Assembly (NCBI RefSeq): GCF_002744735.1
Contig: NZ_KZ319339.1
Location: forward strand, 434,001-498,000
DNA: 64,000 nucleotides
DNA from: Marinobacter guineae
Lineage (GTDB): Bacteria; Pseudomonadota; Gammaproteobacteria; Pseudomonadales; Oleiphilaceae
Reading direction: 5' to 3'
Part shown: positions 54,641 through 63,523 of the stretch, piece after piece
How positions within the stretch are numbered: position 1 is the stretch's first letter
Layout: the number at the start of each line of letters is the position of its first letter
Program-made: the position numbers and the translations under genes
Notes under the pieces: generated by a model
Told to the model about the DNA's origin: nothing
The model's database searches: none
What the model saw: only the letters and a program-made list of their open reading frames with translations

Positions 54641-56515
54641 ATGGACTATCACTCAGAATTCCGGCGTTCAATAGACAACCCGGACGACTTCTGGCGTGAA
54701 CAGGCGGAAAAAATAGACTGGATCGAACCGCCGAAAACCATCTGGCAGCCGACCGACAATGGCCACGGGCAGTGGTTCCCCGATGGCACACTGAACACCT
54801 GTGACGTGGCGTTGGATGCCAACATTCGGGCCGGCCGGGGCGATCAGAAAGCACTGATCTACGACTCACCGGTCACCAACACCAAGCGCTCCTATACCTA
54901 TAGCGAACTCACCGACGAAGTGGCTCGCTTCGCCGGTGTCCTCAAGGGTCGTGGCATCACCAAAGGCGACCGGGTGATTATCTATATGCCGATGATTCCC
55001 GAAGCCGTTATTGCCATGCTGGGCTGCGCTCGCATCGGGGCGATTCACTCGGTGGTGTTCGGCGGTTTTGCTGCCCATGAATTGGCGGTTCGTATTGATG
55101 ACGCCAAACCCGAAGCGGTTATCACCGCATCCTGCGGTATCGAAGTGAGCCGTGTCATCGAATACAAGCCGCTGGTAAACAAGGCCATCGACCAGGCCAG
55201 CCACAAACCTGAAACCTGCATTGTTTACCAGCGCCCCCAGGCAAAGGCCGATTTGATCCAGGGCCGTGACTTCGACTGGAACGAACTGATGGCGGCCGCG
55301 GAACCGGCTGCCCCGGTGCCCGTCAAGTCAACCGATCCGCTCTATATCCTCTATACCTCCGGCACCACCGGCAAGCCGAAAGGCGTGGTCCGGGACAATG
55401 GCGGCCATGCCGTTGCGCTGAACTACAGTATGAATCTGGTGTATGACGCCAAGCCCGGCGACGTTTACTGGGCCGCCTCGGACGTAGGCTGGGTCGTAGG
55501 CCACAGCTATATTGTCTATGCTCCGCTTTTTGCGGGCTGCACCAGCATTCTCTATGAAGGAAAACCGGTAAAAACACCCGATGCCGGCGCTTTCTGGCGA
55601 GTGGTTCAGGATCATAAGGTCAACATGCTGTTCACCGCCCCGACGGCATTCCGGGCGGTTCGCAAGGAAGACCCCGAAGCGGACCAGCTGTCCCGTTACA
55701 ACATCAGCTCACTGAAACGCCTGTTCCTGGCCGGCGAACGGCTGGATCCGGCAACGTACGAATGGCTTAAGGAACATACCGGCCTGCCGGTTCTCGATCA
55801 CTGGTGGCAGACCGAGACCGGCTGGGCTATATGCTGCAATCCGGTCGGCATCGAAATGATGGCCACCAAGCCGGGCTCCGCGACCGTGCCCTCACCCGGT
55901 TACAACGTTCAGGTGGTGGACCGGAATGGCAGCCAGATGCCAGCGGGCGAACAGGGGCAGATTGCCGTGAAGTTACCACTGCCACCGGGCTGCATGATGA
56001 CGGTGTGGGGCGACGACGAACGCTTCCGTAAAACCTATCTGGAACCCATTTCCGGATTTTACAGTTCTGGTGACGGCGGCTTTATCGATGACGATGGCTA
56101 TGTGTTCATCATGGGGCGTACGGATGATGTGATCAACGTCGCCGGCCACCGCCTTTCAACCGGCGAGATGGAAGAAGTGGTGGCGTCCCATCCGGCCATC
56201 GCGGAATGCTGCGTGGTGGGTGCCCACGATGACATGAAGGGGCAGATCCCCATCGGCCTGGTTCTCATCAAGGATGGCGCGACGATAGACCATGATGAGT
56301 TGGAGGACGAACTGGTAGAAATGGTGCGTGACAAGATTGGCGCCATAGCCTGCTTCCGCCGGGCCCTGGTGGTTGATCGCCTGCCGAAAACCCGCTCTGG
56401 CAAGATTCTGCGGCGGGTGATCCGGCAGATTGCCGATGGTGAGGAGTACGCCGTTCCCAGCACCATCGACGATCCGGCCATACTAGAGGAAATCAGCGAG
56501 CAATTCCGCCACTAG
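54641..56515 (+). CDS. prpE: Propionyl-CoA synthetase type acyl-CoA ligase
   Basis: A 624-residue ANL-superfamily ligase that activates propionate (or acetate) with ATP and CoA. P-loop ILYTSGTTGKPKGVVRD, the acyl-pocket region DVGWVVGHSYIVYAPL, WWQTETGW, and the catalytic Lys in LPKTRSGKILRR. The NGGHAVALNYSM segment and ending PSTIDDPAILEE match PrpE rather than Acs. GAGG precedes the ATG. It is far from the prp operon, and its upstream region lacks the prp operator. A strong terminator follows. Confidence 0.88.
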   Translation: MDYHSEFRRSIDNPDDFWREQAEKIDWIEPPKTIWQPTDNGHGQWFPDGTLNTCDVALDANIRAGRGDQKALIYDSPVTNTKRSYTYSELTDEVARFAGVLKGRGITKGDRVIIYMPMIPEAVIAMLGCARIGAIHSVVFGGFAAHELAVRIDDAKPEAVITASCGIEVSRVIEYKPLVNKAIDQASHKPETCIVYQRPQAKADLIQGRDFDWNELMAAAEPAAPVPVKSTDPLYILYTSGTTGKPKGVVRDNGGHAVALNYSMNLVYDAKPGDVYWAASDVGWVVGHSYIVYAPLFAGCTSILYEGKPVKTPDAGAFWRVVQDHKVNMLFTAPTAFRAVRKEDPEADQLSRYNISSLKRLFLAGERLDPATYEWLKEHTGLPVLDHWWQTETGWAICCNPVGIEMMATKPGSATVPSPGYNVQVVDRNGSQMPAGEQGQIAVKLPLPPGCMMTVWGDDERFRKTYLEPISGFYSSGDGGFIDDDGYVFIMGRTDDVINVAGHRLSTGEMEEVVASHPAIAECCVVGAHDDMKGQIPIGLVLIKDGATIDHDELEDELVEMVRDKIGAIACFRRALVVDRLPKTRSGKILRRVIRQIADGEEYAVPSTIDDPAILEEISEQFRH

Positions 56516-56537
56516 CGAACTTACTGGCAAACGATAC

Positions 56538-56571
56538 CCGTCCCCGGTCAAACCGGGGACGGCGGTTTTTT
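56538..56571 (+). terminator. Terminator after the acyl-CoA ligase gene
   Basis: An 11-pair stem, CCGTCCCCGGT with ACCGGGGACGG, a CAA loop, then CGG and six T residues, 23 bases past the stop. Confidence 0.95.
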
Positions 56572-56638
56572 ATGTTCTGAACCACAACCCGTTGTTTTTA
56601 TGCGCATTAAAACCTGTTTGTAAGGTTAAAAAATTTCG

Positions 56639-56666
56639 TTGACGCTCTCCAATCTCGGTCTATACT
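56639..56666 (+). promoter_or_regulatory. Promoter of the cold-shock gene
   Basis: TTGACG, 16 bp, then TATACT gives a start near 56673. The leader is about 160 bases before the ATG, the long untranslated region expected of temperature-regulated csp messages. It contains the pairing TGAAAAAACAG... and several short inverted segments; I did not derive a fold. Confidence 0.75.
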
Positions 56667-56832
56667 GAAATTGCTGTGAAAAAACAGCGGTATTTGGTGA
56701 ATGCGTTTCAACGTCCTGCCGAAGTGCTCTTCGTTGCCCCTTTCCTCAGTACTCTCTGGATTTCTCAGCACCAGTTCCACATGGAATTTGAAGGTCCCGT
56801 GAGGGCAAATTACAGAAAGACAGGAAAGATCA

Positions 56833-57042
56833 ATGTCCGATACTAAAACTGGCCACGTTAAGTGGTTTAACGAGTCCAAAGGCTTTGGCTTCATCGCTCA
56901 GGACGGTGGCACTGACGTGTTTGTTCACTACAGCGCAATTAACTCAAGCGGCTTCCGTACCCTGACCGAAGGCCAGCAGGTACAGTTCACCGTTACACAG
57001 GGTCCGAAAGGTCCCCAGGCGGAAAACGTAACCCCGGTCTGA
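56833..57042 (+). CDS. Cold-shock domain protein (CspA family)
   Basis: A 69-residue single cold-shock domain that binds single-stranded RNA and DNA and melts structure. RNP1 is KGFGFIAQD and RNP2 VFVHYSAI; the start [17 protein letters not shown] and end PQAENVTPV are typical. AGGAAAG lies four bases before the ATG. It has its own promoter, a 160-base leader and a terminator. Whether it is cold-induced cannot be told from sequence alone. Confidence 0.97.
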   Translation: MSDTKTGHVKWFNESKGFGFIAQDGGTDVFVHYSAINSSGFRTLTEGQQVQFTVTQGPKGPQAENVTPV

Positions 57043-57087
57043 GGGGGAGCGTTCCGTCCTTTGCCCCTCACGGGCATCGGAAAATCA

Positions 57088-57122
57088 ACAAGCCGGCATT
57101 CGTGCCGGCTTGTGCCATTTTT
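57088..57122 (+). terminator. Terminator after the cold-shock gene
   Basis: An 11-pair stem, ACAAGCCGGCA with TGCCGGCTTGT, capped by a stable TTCG tetraloop and followed by GCCATTTTT. It also lies 14 bases past the end of leuA on the other strand. Confidence 0.92.
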
Positions 57123-57135
57123 GGAACCGGTCCGC

Positions 57136-58830
57136 TCAGGCGCCCGCGACCTCAGCTTCCCTCGCCGACTCCGGCATTTCAGTTCCCACCGCCTGCGCCA
57201 CGGCCGAGAACAAGGCTTGCAGCGTCGCCGAAGTGGTGTCTTCAGCCAATGCCGCCGCACTGCAATGCTTGCCATTGGCAGTCAGCCGGATACAGGCCAG
57301 GGCATTGGCATTGGTACCTTCGCCCAGGGCAAACTCGTCATAGGCTTCAACGGCAATCGAGATGCCGAACCGACTTTCCAGGGCTTCCGACACCGCTTCC
57401 ACAGCCCCCAGACCACGACCTTCAAGGCGAACCGGCGCAGACTCACTGCCAACTGAGACTTCGGCGCGAACGCCTTCTTCGTCGCGGTGCAGATCGTAGG
57501 ATCTCAATACCCAGTCCGCATGAACCTTCAGGTACCGGTCCTCGAACAGCCTGTGAATGGTCAGTGAATCGATCTCACCACCGTTGGTTTCCGCTTCTCT
57601 TTGTACCACTTTGCTGAATTCGATCTGCAGCCAGCGTGGCAGGCTGATGTTGTAATCCCGTTCCAGCACATAGGCGACACCGCCCTTGCCAGACTGGCTG
57701 TTAATGCGCACAACTTCTTCGTAGCGGCGACCAACATCGAACGGATCAATAGGCAGATAGGCGACATTCCAGGCCTCTCCTTCCTTCCTGCGCGCCAGGC
57801 ACTTGCGAATGGCATCCTGGTGACTGCCCGAGAAGGCGGTGAATACCAGCTCGCCGGCATAGGGGTGGCGGGGATGGGTCGAGATTTCGGTACAGGCTTC
57901 GACAACCTCGCTGATCGCCGCCATTCCGGACAGATCCAGAGTGGGGTCAATGCCCTGGGAATAGAGATTCATGGCCATGGTGACCAGGTCCATATTACCC
58001 GTCCGCTCCCCGTTACCCATCAGGGTTCCCTCAACCCGGTCGGCACCGGCCATGACCGCGAGTTCGGCGGCCGCCACCGCGCAGCCACGGTCGTTGTGGG
58101 TATGCACACTGATACTGATGTGCTCACGCCGCTTGATGTTGTCGCAGATCCATTCAATCTGGTCGGCAAACACGTTCGGCGTTGCCATTTCAACGGTCGC
58201 GGGAAGGTTGATGATCATCGGCTGGCCCTGGTCCGGGCGCCAGACGTCGCTCACCGCGTCAATCACTTCGGCAGCAAAATCCAGCTCGGTTCCGGTGAAG
58301 CTTTCCGGGGAATACTGGAACGTCCACTCCGTTTCCGGATGGCGTGCTGCCATGTCCCTGACCACCTTCGCACCGCTCACCGCAATCTCTCGGATACCAT
58401 CACGGTCCAGTCCGAACACCTGCTCCCGCTGGACGGTGGATGTGGAATTGTAGACATGCACGATGGCCTTACGGGCGCCAGCGAGCGCTTCGTATGTCCG
58501 CTCGATCAATTCCGGCCGGGCCTGGGTTAACACCTGGATTTTCACATCCTCGGGAATACGGTTTTCTTCGATGAGCTTGCGGCAGAAATCAAAGTCCGGC
58601 TGACTTGCGGCCGGAAACCCAATTTCAATTTCCTTGAAGCCCAGCTTGACCAGCAAATCGAACATCCGCTGTTTCTGGGCAACTGTCATAGGCTTGACCA
58701 GCGCCTGATTGCCGTCCCGGAGGTCTACCGCACACCAGGTTGGTGCTTTCTCGATGACCTTGTCGGGCCAGCGACGATCGGTTTTGGCAACAGGTTTGAA
58801 CGCAACGTATTTGCGATGATCGAAAGCCAT
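57136..58830 (-). CDS. leuA: 2-isopropylmalate synthase
   Basis: Condenses 2-ketoisovalerate with acetyl-CoA, the first step of leucine synthesis. The catalytic TIM barrel has CAVDLRDGNQALVKP, the metal His pair in SISVHTHNDRGCAVA, and EGTLMGNGERTGN; the C-terminal domain (residues about 430-564) is the leucine regulatory domain. The length, 564 residues, is the long LeuA form. The ATG at MAFDHRKY has AAGGAA upstream. It diverges from the Lrp-type gene. Confidence 0.95.
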   Translation of the reverse strand: MAFDHRKYVAFKPVAKTDRRWPDKVIEKAPTWCAVDLRDGNQALVKPMTVAQKQRMFDLLVKLGFKEIEIGFPAASQPDFDFCRKLIEENRIPEDVKIQVLTQARPELIERTYEALAGARKAIVHVYNSTSTVQREQVFGLDRDGIREIAVSGAKVVRDMAARHPETEWTFQYSPESFTGTELDFAAEVIDAVSDVWRPDQGQPMIINLPATVEMATPNVFADQIEWICDNIKRREHISISVHTHNDRGCAVAAAELAVMAGADRVEGTLMGNGERTGNMDLVTMAMNLYSQGIDPTLDLSGMAAISEVVEACTEISTHPRHPYAGELVFTAFSGSHQDAIRKCLARRKEGEAWNVAYLPIDPFDVGRRYEEVVRINSQSGKGGVAYVLERDYNISLPRWLQIEFSKVVQREAETNGGEIDSLTIHRLFEDRYLKVHADWVLRSYDLHRDEEGVRAEVSVGSESAPVRLEGRGLGAVEAVSEALESRFGISIAVEAYDEFALGEGTNANALACIRLTANGKHCSAAALAEDTTSATLQALFSAVAQAVGTEMPESAREAEVAGA

Positions 58831-58975
58831 GCGTGTGATTCCTTGCGGTTTCGGGGGTGAAATTTTCAATACGTACAGGTTAACGCGAGAAAGCCGAAAT
58901 TTGATTGCGAAGTTTGGTTGGAAAGCGTAATTTCTGACTCACTGATTGCTAACAACGGCTTAATCTTGGAATTTT

Positions 58976-59473
58976 ATGGCGATTAACCAGAAAAACCTCA
59001 TCAAAATTGACAATATCGACCGGCGAATTCTCGATCAGATCCAGAACGACGGCTCCCTGACCAACCAGGAACTTGCGGAAAAGGTTGGGCTATCGCCCTC
59101 TCCCTGCCTTCGCCGGGTCCGGGCCCTTGAGGGTGCGGGCATAATCGTCAGGACAGTCACGATTCTGGACCACAAGAAGCTCGGCCTGTCGCTGACGGCG
59201 ATCATCCTGATCGGTATGGACCGCCACACGCCTGAACGCTTTGCGGCTTTTGAAGAACAGGTCGCCGAGTATCCGGAAGTTCAGGAGTGCTACCTGATCA
59301 CCGGCCAGGATGCCGATTACATGCTCAAGGTTGTGGTTCCGGATATGGATCACTACCACCATTTCCTGCTTAACCGGATCACCCGTATTCCGGGGGTCAG
59401 TGGTGTGCATTCAAGCTTTGTGCTTCGACGGGTAATAGACAGTACCGCCCTGCCCCTGGGCTATCTGTCCTGA
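58976..59473 (+). CDS. Lrp/AsnC-family regulator
   Basis: A 165-residue regulator with the N-terminal helix-turn-helix (LTNQELAEKVGLSPSPCLRRV) and a C-terminal RAM effector domain (VQECYLITGQDADYMLKV, ITRIPGVSGVHSSFVLR). The ending STALPLGYL is closer to the DecR-type subgroup than to Lrp itself. It diverges from leuA across about 145 bp and may regulate it; that is inference. It converges with the TetR gene, with one base between stops. Confidence 0.93.
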   Translation: MAINQKNLIKIDNIDRRILDQIQNDGSLTNQELAEKVGLSPSPCLRRVRALEGAGIIVRTVTILDHKKLGLSLTAIILIGMDRHTPERFAAFEEQVAEYPEVQECYLITGQDADYMLKVVVPDMDHYHHFLLNRITRIPGVSGVHSSFVLRRVIDSTALPLGYLS

Positions 59474-59474
59474 A

Positions 59475-60092
59475 TCAGGACACCAGCTCGCGAACGTAGG
59501 CCCGGGCCATGCACTTGAGCTCTTCCACCAGCTGCCGGGCCTGATCTTCGGGAAGTGTCACAGCAAGGCGCAAAATCGTCCCGGCGGACCTCGGTAGAAG
59601 CAGGCTTGCGGTCCAGCGACGGTCATCGGGAATCTGCGGGCACTCCTCTTTCAGCCGCGCGTCCAGGTCTCTGGCGTTGCTGTAGAGCTCTCTCAGGTCC
59701 AGGTCCCGCAGCTCCGGCATGGCCTCCACCCCACTCCAGATCGCCGAATAGGCTGGTTCGGTGCGGTAGAACCTGTAAAACTCGTCAATCAGAACGTCCA
59801 CCGCATCGATCAGGCCCAGCTGCTGAAGCCGCTCCCGCAGGGCCCTTTCCATCTTCTCGACATGCTGTTCAGCGATGGCATGAACGATGGCCGCCTTGTT
59901 GGGGAAATACCGATACAGGGAAGCCAGGGACATGCCCGACTGGCGGGCAATGGCAGACATGCTGGCAGCATCCACGCCCACCTCGTGAAAAATCGCAGCG
60001 GCATGACTGAGGATGGTATCGACCCGTTCGCGGCTGCGGGCCTGGACCGGCCGACGCCGCGGGGCAACATCAACTGATTCGTCTGTCATCAT
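59475..60092 (-). CDS. TetR-family regulator
   Basis: A 205-residue repressor with the helix-turn-helix MSAIARQSGMSLASLYRYFPNK near residue 45 and a helical ligand domain (VLIDEFYRFYRTEPAYSAIW). The N-terminus is Arg-rich (PRRRPVQARSRERVD), as in many TetR proteins. The ATG preceded by AAGG at five bases is chosen; a longer frame adds 13 residues. It diverges from proS. Target unknown. Confidence 0.9.
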   Translation of the reverse strand: MMTDESVDVAPRRRPVQARSRERVDTILSHAAAIFHEVGVDAASMSAIARQSGMSLASLYRYFPNKAAIVHAIAEQHVEKMERALRERLQQLGLIDAVDVLIDEFYRFYRTEPAYSAIWSGVEAMPELRDLDLRELYSNARDLDARLKEECPQIPDDRRWTASLLLPRSAGTILRLAVTLPEDQARQLVEELKCMARAYVRELVS

Positions 60093-60216
60093 CTGTACCT
60101 TGTGCAACAGGCTCCGTACAATAACGACCACTTTACGACAAATTAAGGCTGCGGCGGGCCAACCGCCGACTGTCCATTAGTCTAACATTTCAGATTTTTG
60201 ACAAACGGAAGATACG

Positions 60217-61950
60217 ATGCGAGCAAGCCGTTACCTGATTGCCACCCAGAAAGAGACCCCCGCCGATGCAGAAATCATCAGCCATCAGTTGATGTTGCGT
60301 GCCGGCATGATCCGCAAACTGGCTGCCGGGTTATACACCTGGTTGCCGATGGGGCTGCGGACCCTTCGCAAGGTTGAACGGATTGTTCGTGAAGAAATGG
60401 ACAAGAGCGGTGCCCAGGAAGTTCTGATGCCGGCTGTTCAGCCCGCAGAACTGTGGCAGGAATCCGGCCGCTGGACCCAGTACGGTGACGAACTGCTGCG
60501 GATGAATGACCGTCACGGCAGGGACTTCTGTTTTGGCCCGACCCACGAAGAGGTCATTACCGACCTGATCCGCAACGAGCTGAGTAGCTACAAGGAACTG
60601 CCGGCCAATTTCTATCAGATCCAGACCAAGTTCCGGGATGAGCGCCGCCCCCGATTCGGCGTGATGCGGGCCCGGGAATTCATTATGAAGGACGCTTACT
60701 CCTTTGGTATCAATGCTGAATCCCTGAATGAAACCTACCAGCTGATGCATCGCACCTACTGCGCAATCTTTGACCGCCTTGGGCTGGATTATCGCCCGGT
60801 ACAGGCTGATTCAGGTGCCATTGGCGGTAGTGCCTCCCATGAATTCCATGTGCTTGCCTCCTCCGGGGAAGACGACATCGTCTTCAGCACCGACAGCGAC
60901 TACGCCGCCAACATTGAGAAGGCAGAGGCAGTGGCACCCGCGGGCGAACGTCCGGCGCCCGCAGAAGAATTGAAGGAAATTGCCACTCCCGACCAGAGAA
61001 CCATTGAGGCAATATCGGCCTTCCTGAACATTGATGCTACACGCACCGTCAAAACACTTCTGGTCAAAGCCGAAGCCGATGAAGACGGGCACTCCGGGTT
61101 GGTGGCGCTGATCCTTAGGGGCGACCATACCCTGAACGAGATCAAGGCCGAGAACCTGGCAGGCGTAGCTGAGCCTCTGACCATGGCCACGGATGAGGAA
61201 ATCGAAAAGGCAATTGGCTGCAAGGCGGGCTCTATCGGCCCGGTCAAGCTGGAGGTACCGGTGATTGTCGATCGTAGCGCCGCTCATCTGGCGGACTTTG
61301 TCTGCGGTGCCAACCGTGACGGATTCCACCTGACCGGAGTCAACTGGGAAAGAGATGCCCCGCTGGACCGGGTGGAAGACCTGCGCAACGTGGTAGAAGG
61401 CGATCCGAGCCCGGATGGCAAGGGCACGCTGGAAATCCGCCGGGGCATCGAAGTTGGTCACATCTTCAAACTGGGTAATAAATACAGTACTGCCATGAAC
61501 GCCACCGTTCTGGATGAGAATGGCAAGAGCGCAATTCTGGAAATGGGTTGCTATGGTATCGGCGTATCCCGGATTGTTGCCGCTTCCATTGAACAGAACC
61601 ATGACGAAAAGGGCATCATCTGGCCAGACGCCATTGCACCATTCCAGGTTGCCATCGTGACTCTCAATGCCCACAAATCGCCCACCGTGGCCGAAGCTGG
61701 TGAAAAACTTTACGAGCAGCTGCGTCAGGCGGGCTACGATGTACTGCTGGATGACCGGAACGAGCGACCGGGCGTGAAGTTCGCCGATATGGAACTGATT
61801 GGTATCCCGCACCGGTTCGTGGTTTCAGAACGTGGCCTTGCGGCGGGCACCCTCGAGTACAAGGGCCGCCGGGATGAGGAAAAACAGGATATTCCAGTGG
61901 CTGAGGCGCTACCTTTCCTGGTGAATGCGTCTCCCCGAAAAGGGCTTTAA
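60217..61950 (+). CDS. proS: Proline--tRNA ligase
   Basis: A 577-residue class II synthetase of the bacterial type. Motif 1 region [17 protein letters not shown]; motif 2 [18 protein letters not shown]; the editing INS domain (residues about 225-395, [15 protein letters not shown]) that clears mischarged Ala-tRNA; motif 3 [15 protein letters not shown]; then the anticodon-binding domain ([16 protein letters not shown]). It diverges from the TetR gene and converges with murB. Confidence 0.97.
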   Translation: MRASRYLIATQKETPADAEIISHQLMLRAGMIRKLAAGLYTWLPMGLRTLRKVERIVREEMDKSGAQEVLMPAVQPAELWQESGRWTQYGDELLRMNDRHGRDFCFGPTHEEVITDLIRNELSSYKELPANFYQIQTKFRDERRPRFGVMRAREFIMKDAYSFGINAESLNETYQLMHRTYCAIFDRLGLDYRPVQADSGAIGGSASHEFHVLASSGEDDIVFSTDSDYAANIEKAEAVAPAGERPAPAEELKEIATPDQRTIEAISAFLNIDATRTVKTLLVKAEADEDGHSGLVALILRGDHTLNEIKAENLAGVAEPLTMATDEEIEKAIGCKAGSIGPVKLEVPVIVDRSAAHLADFVCGANRDGFHLTGVNWERDAPLDRVEDLRNVVEGDPSPDGKGTLEIRRGIEVGHIFKLGNKYSTAMNATVLDENGKSAILEMGCYGIGVSRIVAASIEQNHDEKGIIWPDAIAPFQVAIVTLNAHKSPTVAEAGEKLYEQLRQAGYDVLLDDRNERPGVKFADMELIGIPHRFVVSERGLAAGTLEYKGRRDEEKQDIPVAEALPFLVNASPRKGL

Positions 61951-62006
61951 TCCCGGCCCGCCAGGCGGCGGGCTGAACCTTTGGCGGCGCTCCTGATCGG
62001 GTGCCG

Positions 62007-63047
62007 TCAGGGGCTCTCGGGCCCGGCAACAATGCCGGGTTCCATTTCCAGAACAACTCCGAACCGCTTCTCAACGGATTCCCGGATCTCCTCCGCCAGC
62101 GCCAGGATGTCGCTGCCACTTCCTCCGGAATGATTGATCAGCACCAGTGCCTGCCGGTTGTGAACCCCCACCCGGGCATTCCGGAAACCTTTCCAACCGC
62201 ACTGGTCAATCAGCCAGGCCGCCGCCAGTTTAACGCCGTGCTCCTGAGGGTAACCGACAATATCCGGGTGGCGGGTTCTGAGCGCTTCGAACTGCGCCGT
62301 AACCACCACCGGATTCTTGAAGAAGCTGCCGGCGTTAGGGATGATGGCCGGGTCTGGAAGCTTTCGCCTCCGGATTGCCATAACCGCCTCGGCTACTTCC
62401 AGAGGAGTCAGCTCAGATTCCGGGGTATCACCCAGGTATTCCTGAAGATCTCGATATCCGAGCGTCAGAGGCTTGTTACGTGACAGACCCAGACGGATTT
62501 CGGTAATCACGAAACGACCGGGGTTGTGCTTGAACAGGCTATCGCGATAGGCGAAACGGCACTCGGCGTTGTCGAGAATAACCAGCTCACCGGTGATGCG
62601 ATCCAGTGCCCTTACCGATTCCAGACAGTCGCACAGTTCAACCCCATAGGCGCCGATATTCTGGACCGGGGCAGCACCTGCGGTTCCCGGAATCAGCGCC
62701 AGGTTTTCAATACCGCGATAACCGGCTCTGGCAGCATACAGAACCGCTTCGTGCCAGTTTTCTCCGGCTCCCAGAACCAGCGTGGCCCGATGATCAACCA
62801 CCCGCTCCCAGCGGCGCGCCCGAATGGCCATACGAATAACCAGCCCCTGGAAATCACGGGCAAACACCAGATTGCTTCCACCGCCGAGAATCAGGGGCTC
62901 GTGCTGTCCACTTGCTGCCCAGTCCAATGCCGTGGCCAATTCGGAGGCACTTTCAACTTCCACATAGAAACTGGCCAGGGCGGGCACATGAAGCGTGTTC
63001 AGCGCCCCAAGCTCAACGTTCTCCCGGATCTCCGGCTTCTGTCTCAA
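62007..63047 (-). CDS. murB: UDP-N-acetylenolpyruvoylglucosamine reductase
   Basis: MurB reduces UDP-GlcNAc-enolpyruvate to UDP-MurNAc with NADPH and FAD in peptidoglycan synthesis. FAD-binding LILGGGSNLVFARDF; GLSRNKPLTLGYRDLQEYLG marks the type I enzyme; catalytic Ser in NAGSFFKNPVV; AAWLIDQCGWKGFRNARVG follows. 346 residues. Its ATG overlaps the phosphatase stop by four bases. Confidence 0.96.
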   Translation of the reverse strand: MRQKPEIRENVELGALNTLHVPALASFYVEVESASELATALDWAASGQHEPLILGGGSNLVFARDFQGLVIRMAIRARRWERVVDHRATLVLGAGENWHEAVLYAARAGYRGIENLALIPGTAGAAPVQNIGAYGVELCDCLESVRALDRITGELVILDNAECRFAYRDSLFKHNPGRFVITEIRLGLSRNKPLTLGYRDLQEYLGDTPESELTPLEVAEAVMAIRRRKLPDPAIIPNAGSFFKNPVVVTAQFEALRTRHPDIVGYPQEHGVKLAAAWLIDQCGWKGFRNARVGVHNRQALVLINHSGGSGSDILALAEEIRESVEKRFGVVLEMEPGIVAGPESP

Positions 63048-63523
63048 GCCAGACGCCCCCGGATGTCGGCCAGCAAACCTTCCCCGGCTTCATGGATCAG
63101 ATCGAGAACCACCTCGAAGCCGTCTGCGCCACCATAGTAGGGATCCGGCACTTCATCCTGTAAGGAGCTACCATACTCCAGGAACAACGCCGGGCGGGTG
63201 CCACCGTTCTGGTGCCAGACATCCCGGATGTCCGCGAGGTTCTGGTGGTCCATTACCAGCACGTAGTCGAAACGGTCCAGATCCTCGGGGCTGAATTGGC
63301 GTGCCCGCAAGCCGCTGATATCAATGCCACGCCGTTGCGCCGCTTCCTGGGCCCGGGCATCCGGGCTTTTTCCGATGTGCCAGTGGCCGGTACCACAGGA
63401 ATCAATCTCTACCTGTTCAGCCATGCCGGCCTGCTCAACCAGGGTACGAAAGACGCCCTCGGCACTGGGCGAGCGACAGATATTGCCCAAACAAACGAAT
63501 AGTACCCTTACCGGATCAGCCAT
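63044..63523 (-). CDS. Low-molecular-weight protein-tyrosine phosphatase
   Basis: A 159-residue cytoplasmic phosphatase. The P-loop VLFVCLGNICRSPSAEG (CX5R) is near residue 8, and the general-acid Asp is in EVPDPYYGGADGFE. Members often counter tyrosine kinases of exopolysaccharide export, but no such kinase is in view. Its start overlaps the kdsB stop by eight bases and its stop overlaps murB, so the three form one operon. Confidence 0.95.
   Translation of the reverse strand: MADPVRVLFVCLGNICRSPSAEGVFRTLVEQAGMAEQVEIDSCGTGHWHIGKSPDARAQEAAQRRGIDISGLRARQFSPEDLDRFDYVLVMDHQNLADIRDVWHQNGGTRPALFLEYGSSLQDEVPDPYYGGADGFEVVLDLIHEAGEGLLADIRGRLA

Noticed and set aside
57601..58530. Long plus-strand frame opposite leuA
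   Set aside because: Antisense to leuA with no recognisable domain.
61951..62006. GC-rich hairpin between proS and murB as a terminator
   Set aside because: GCCCGCC with GGCGGGC pairs well, but no T-run follows on either strand.
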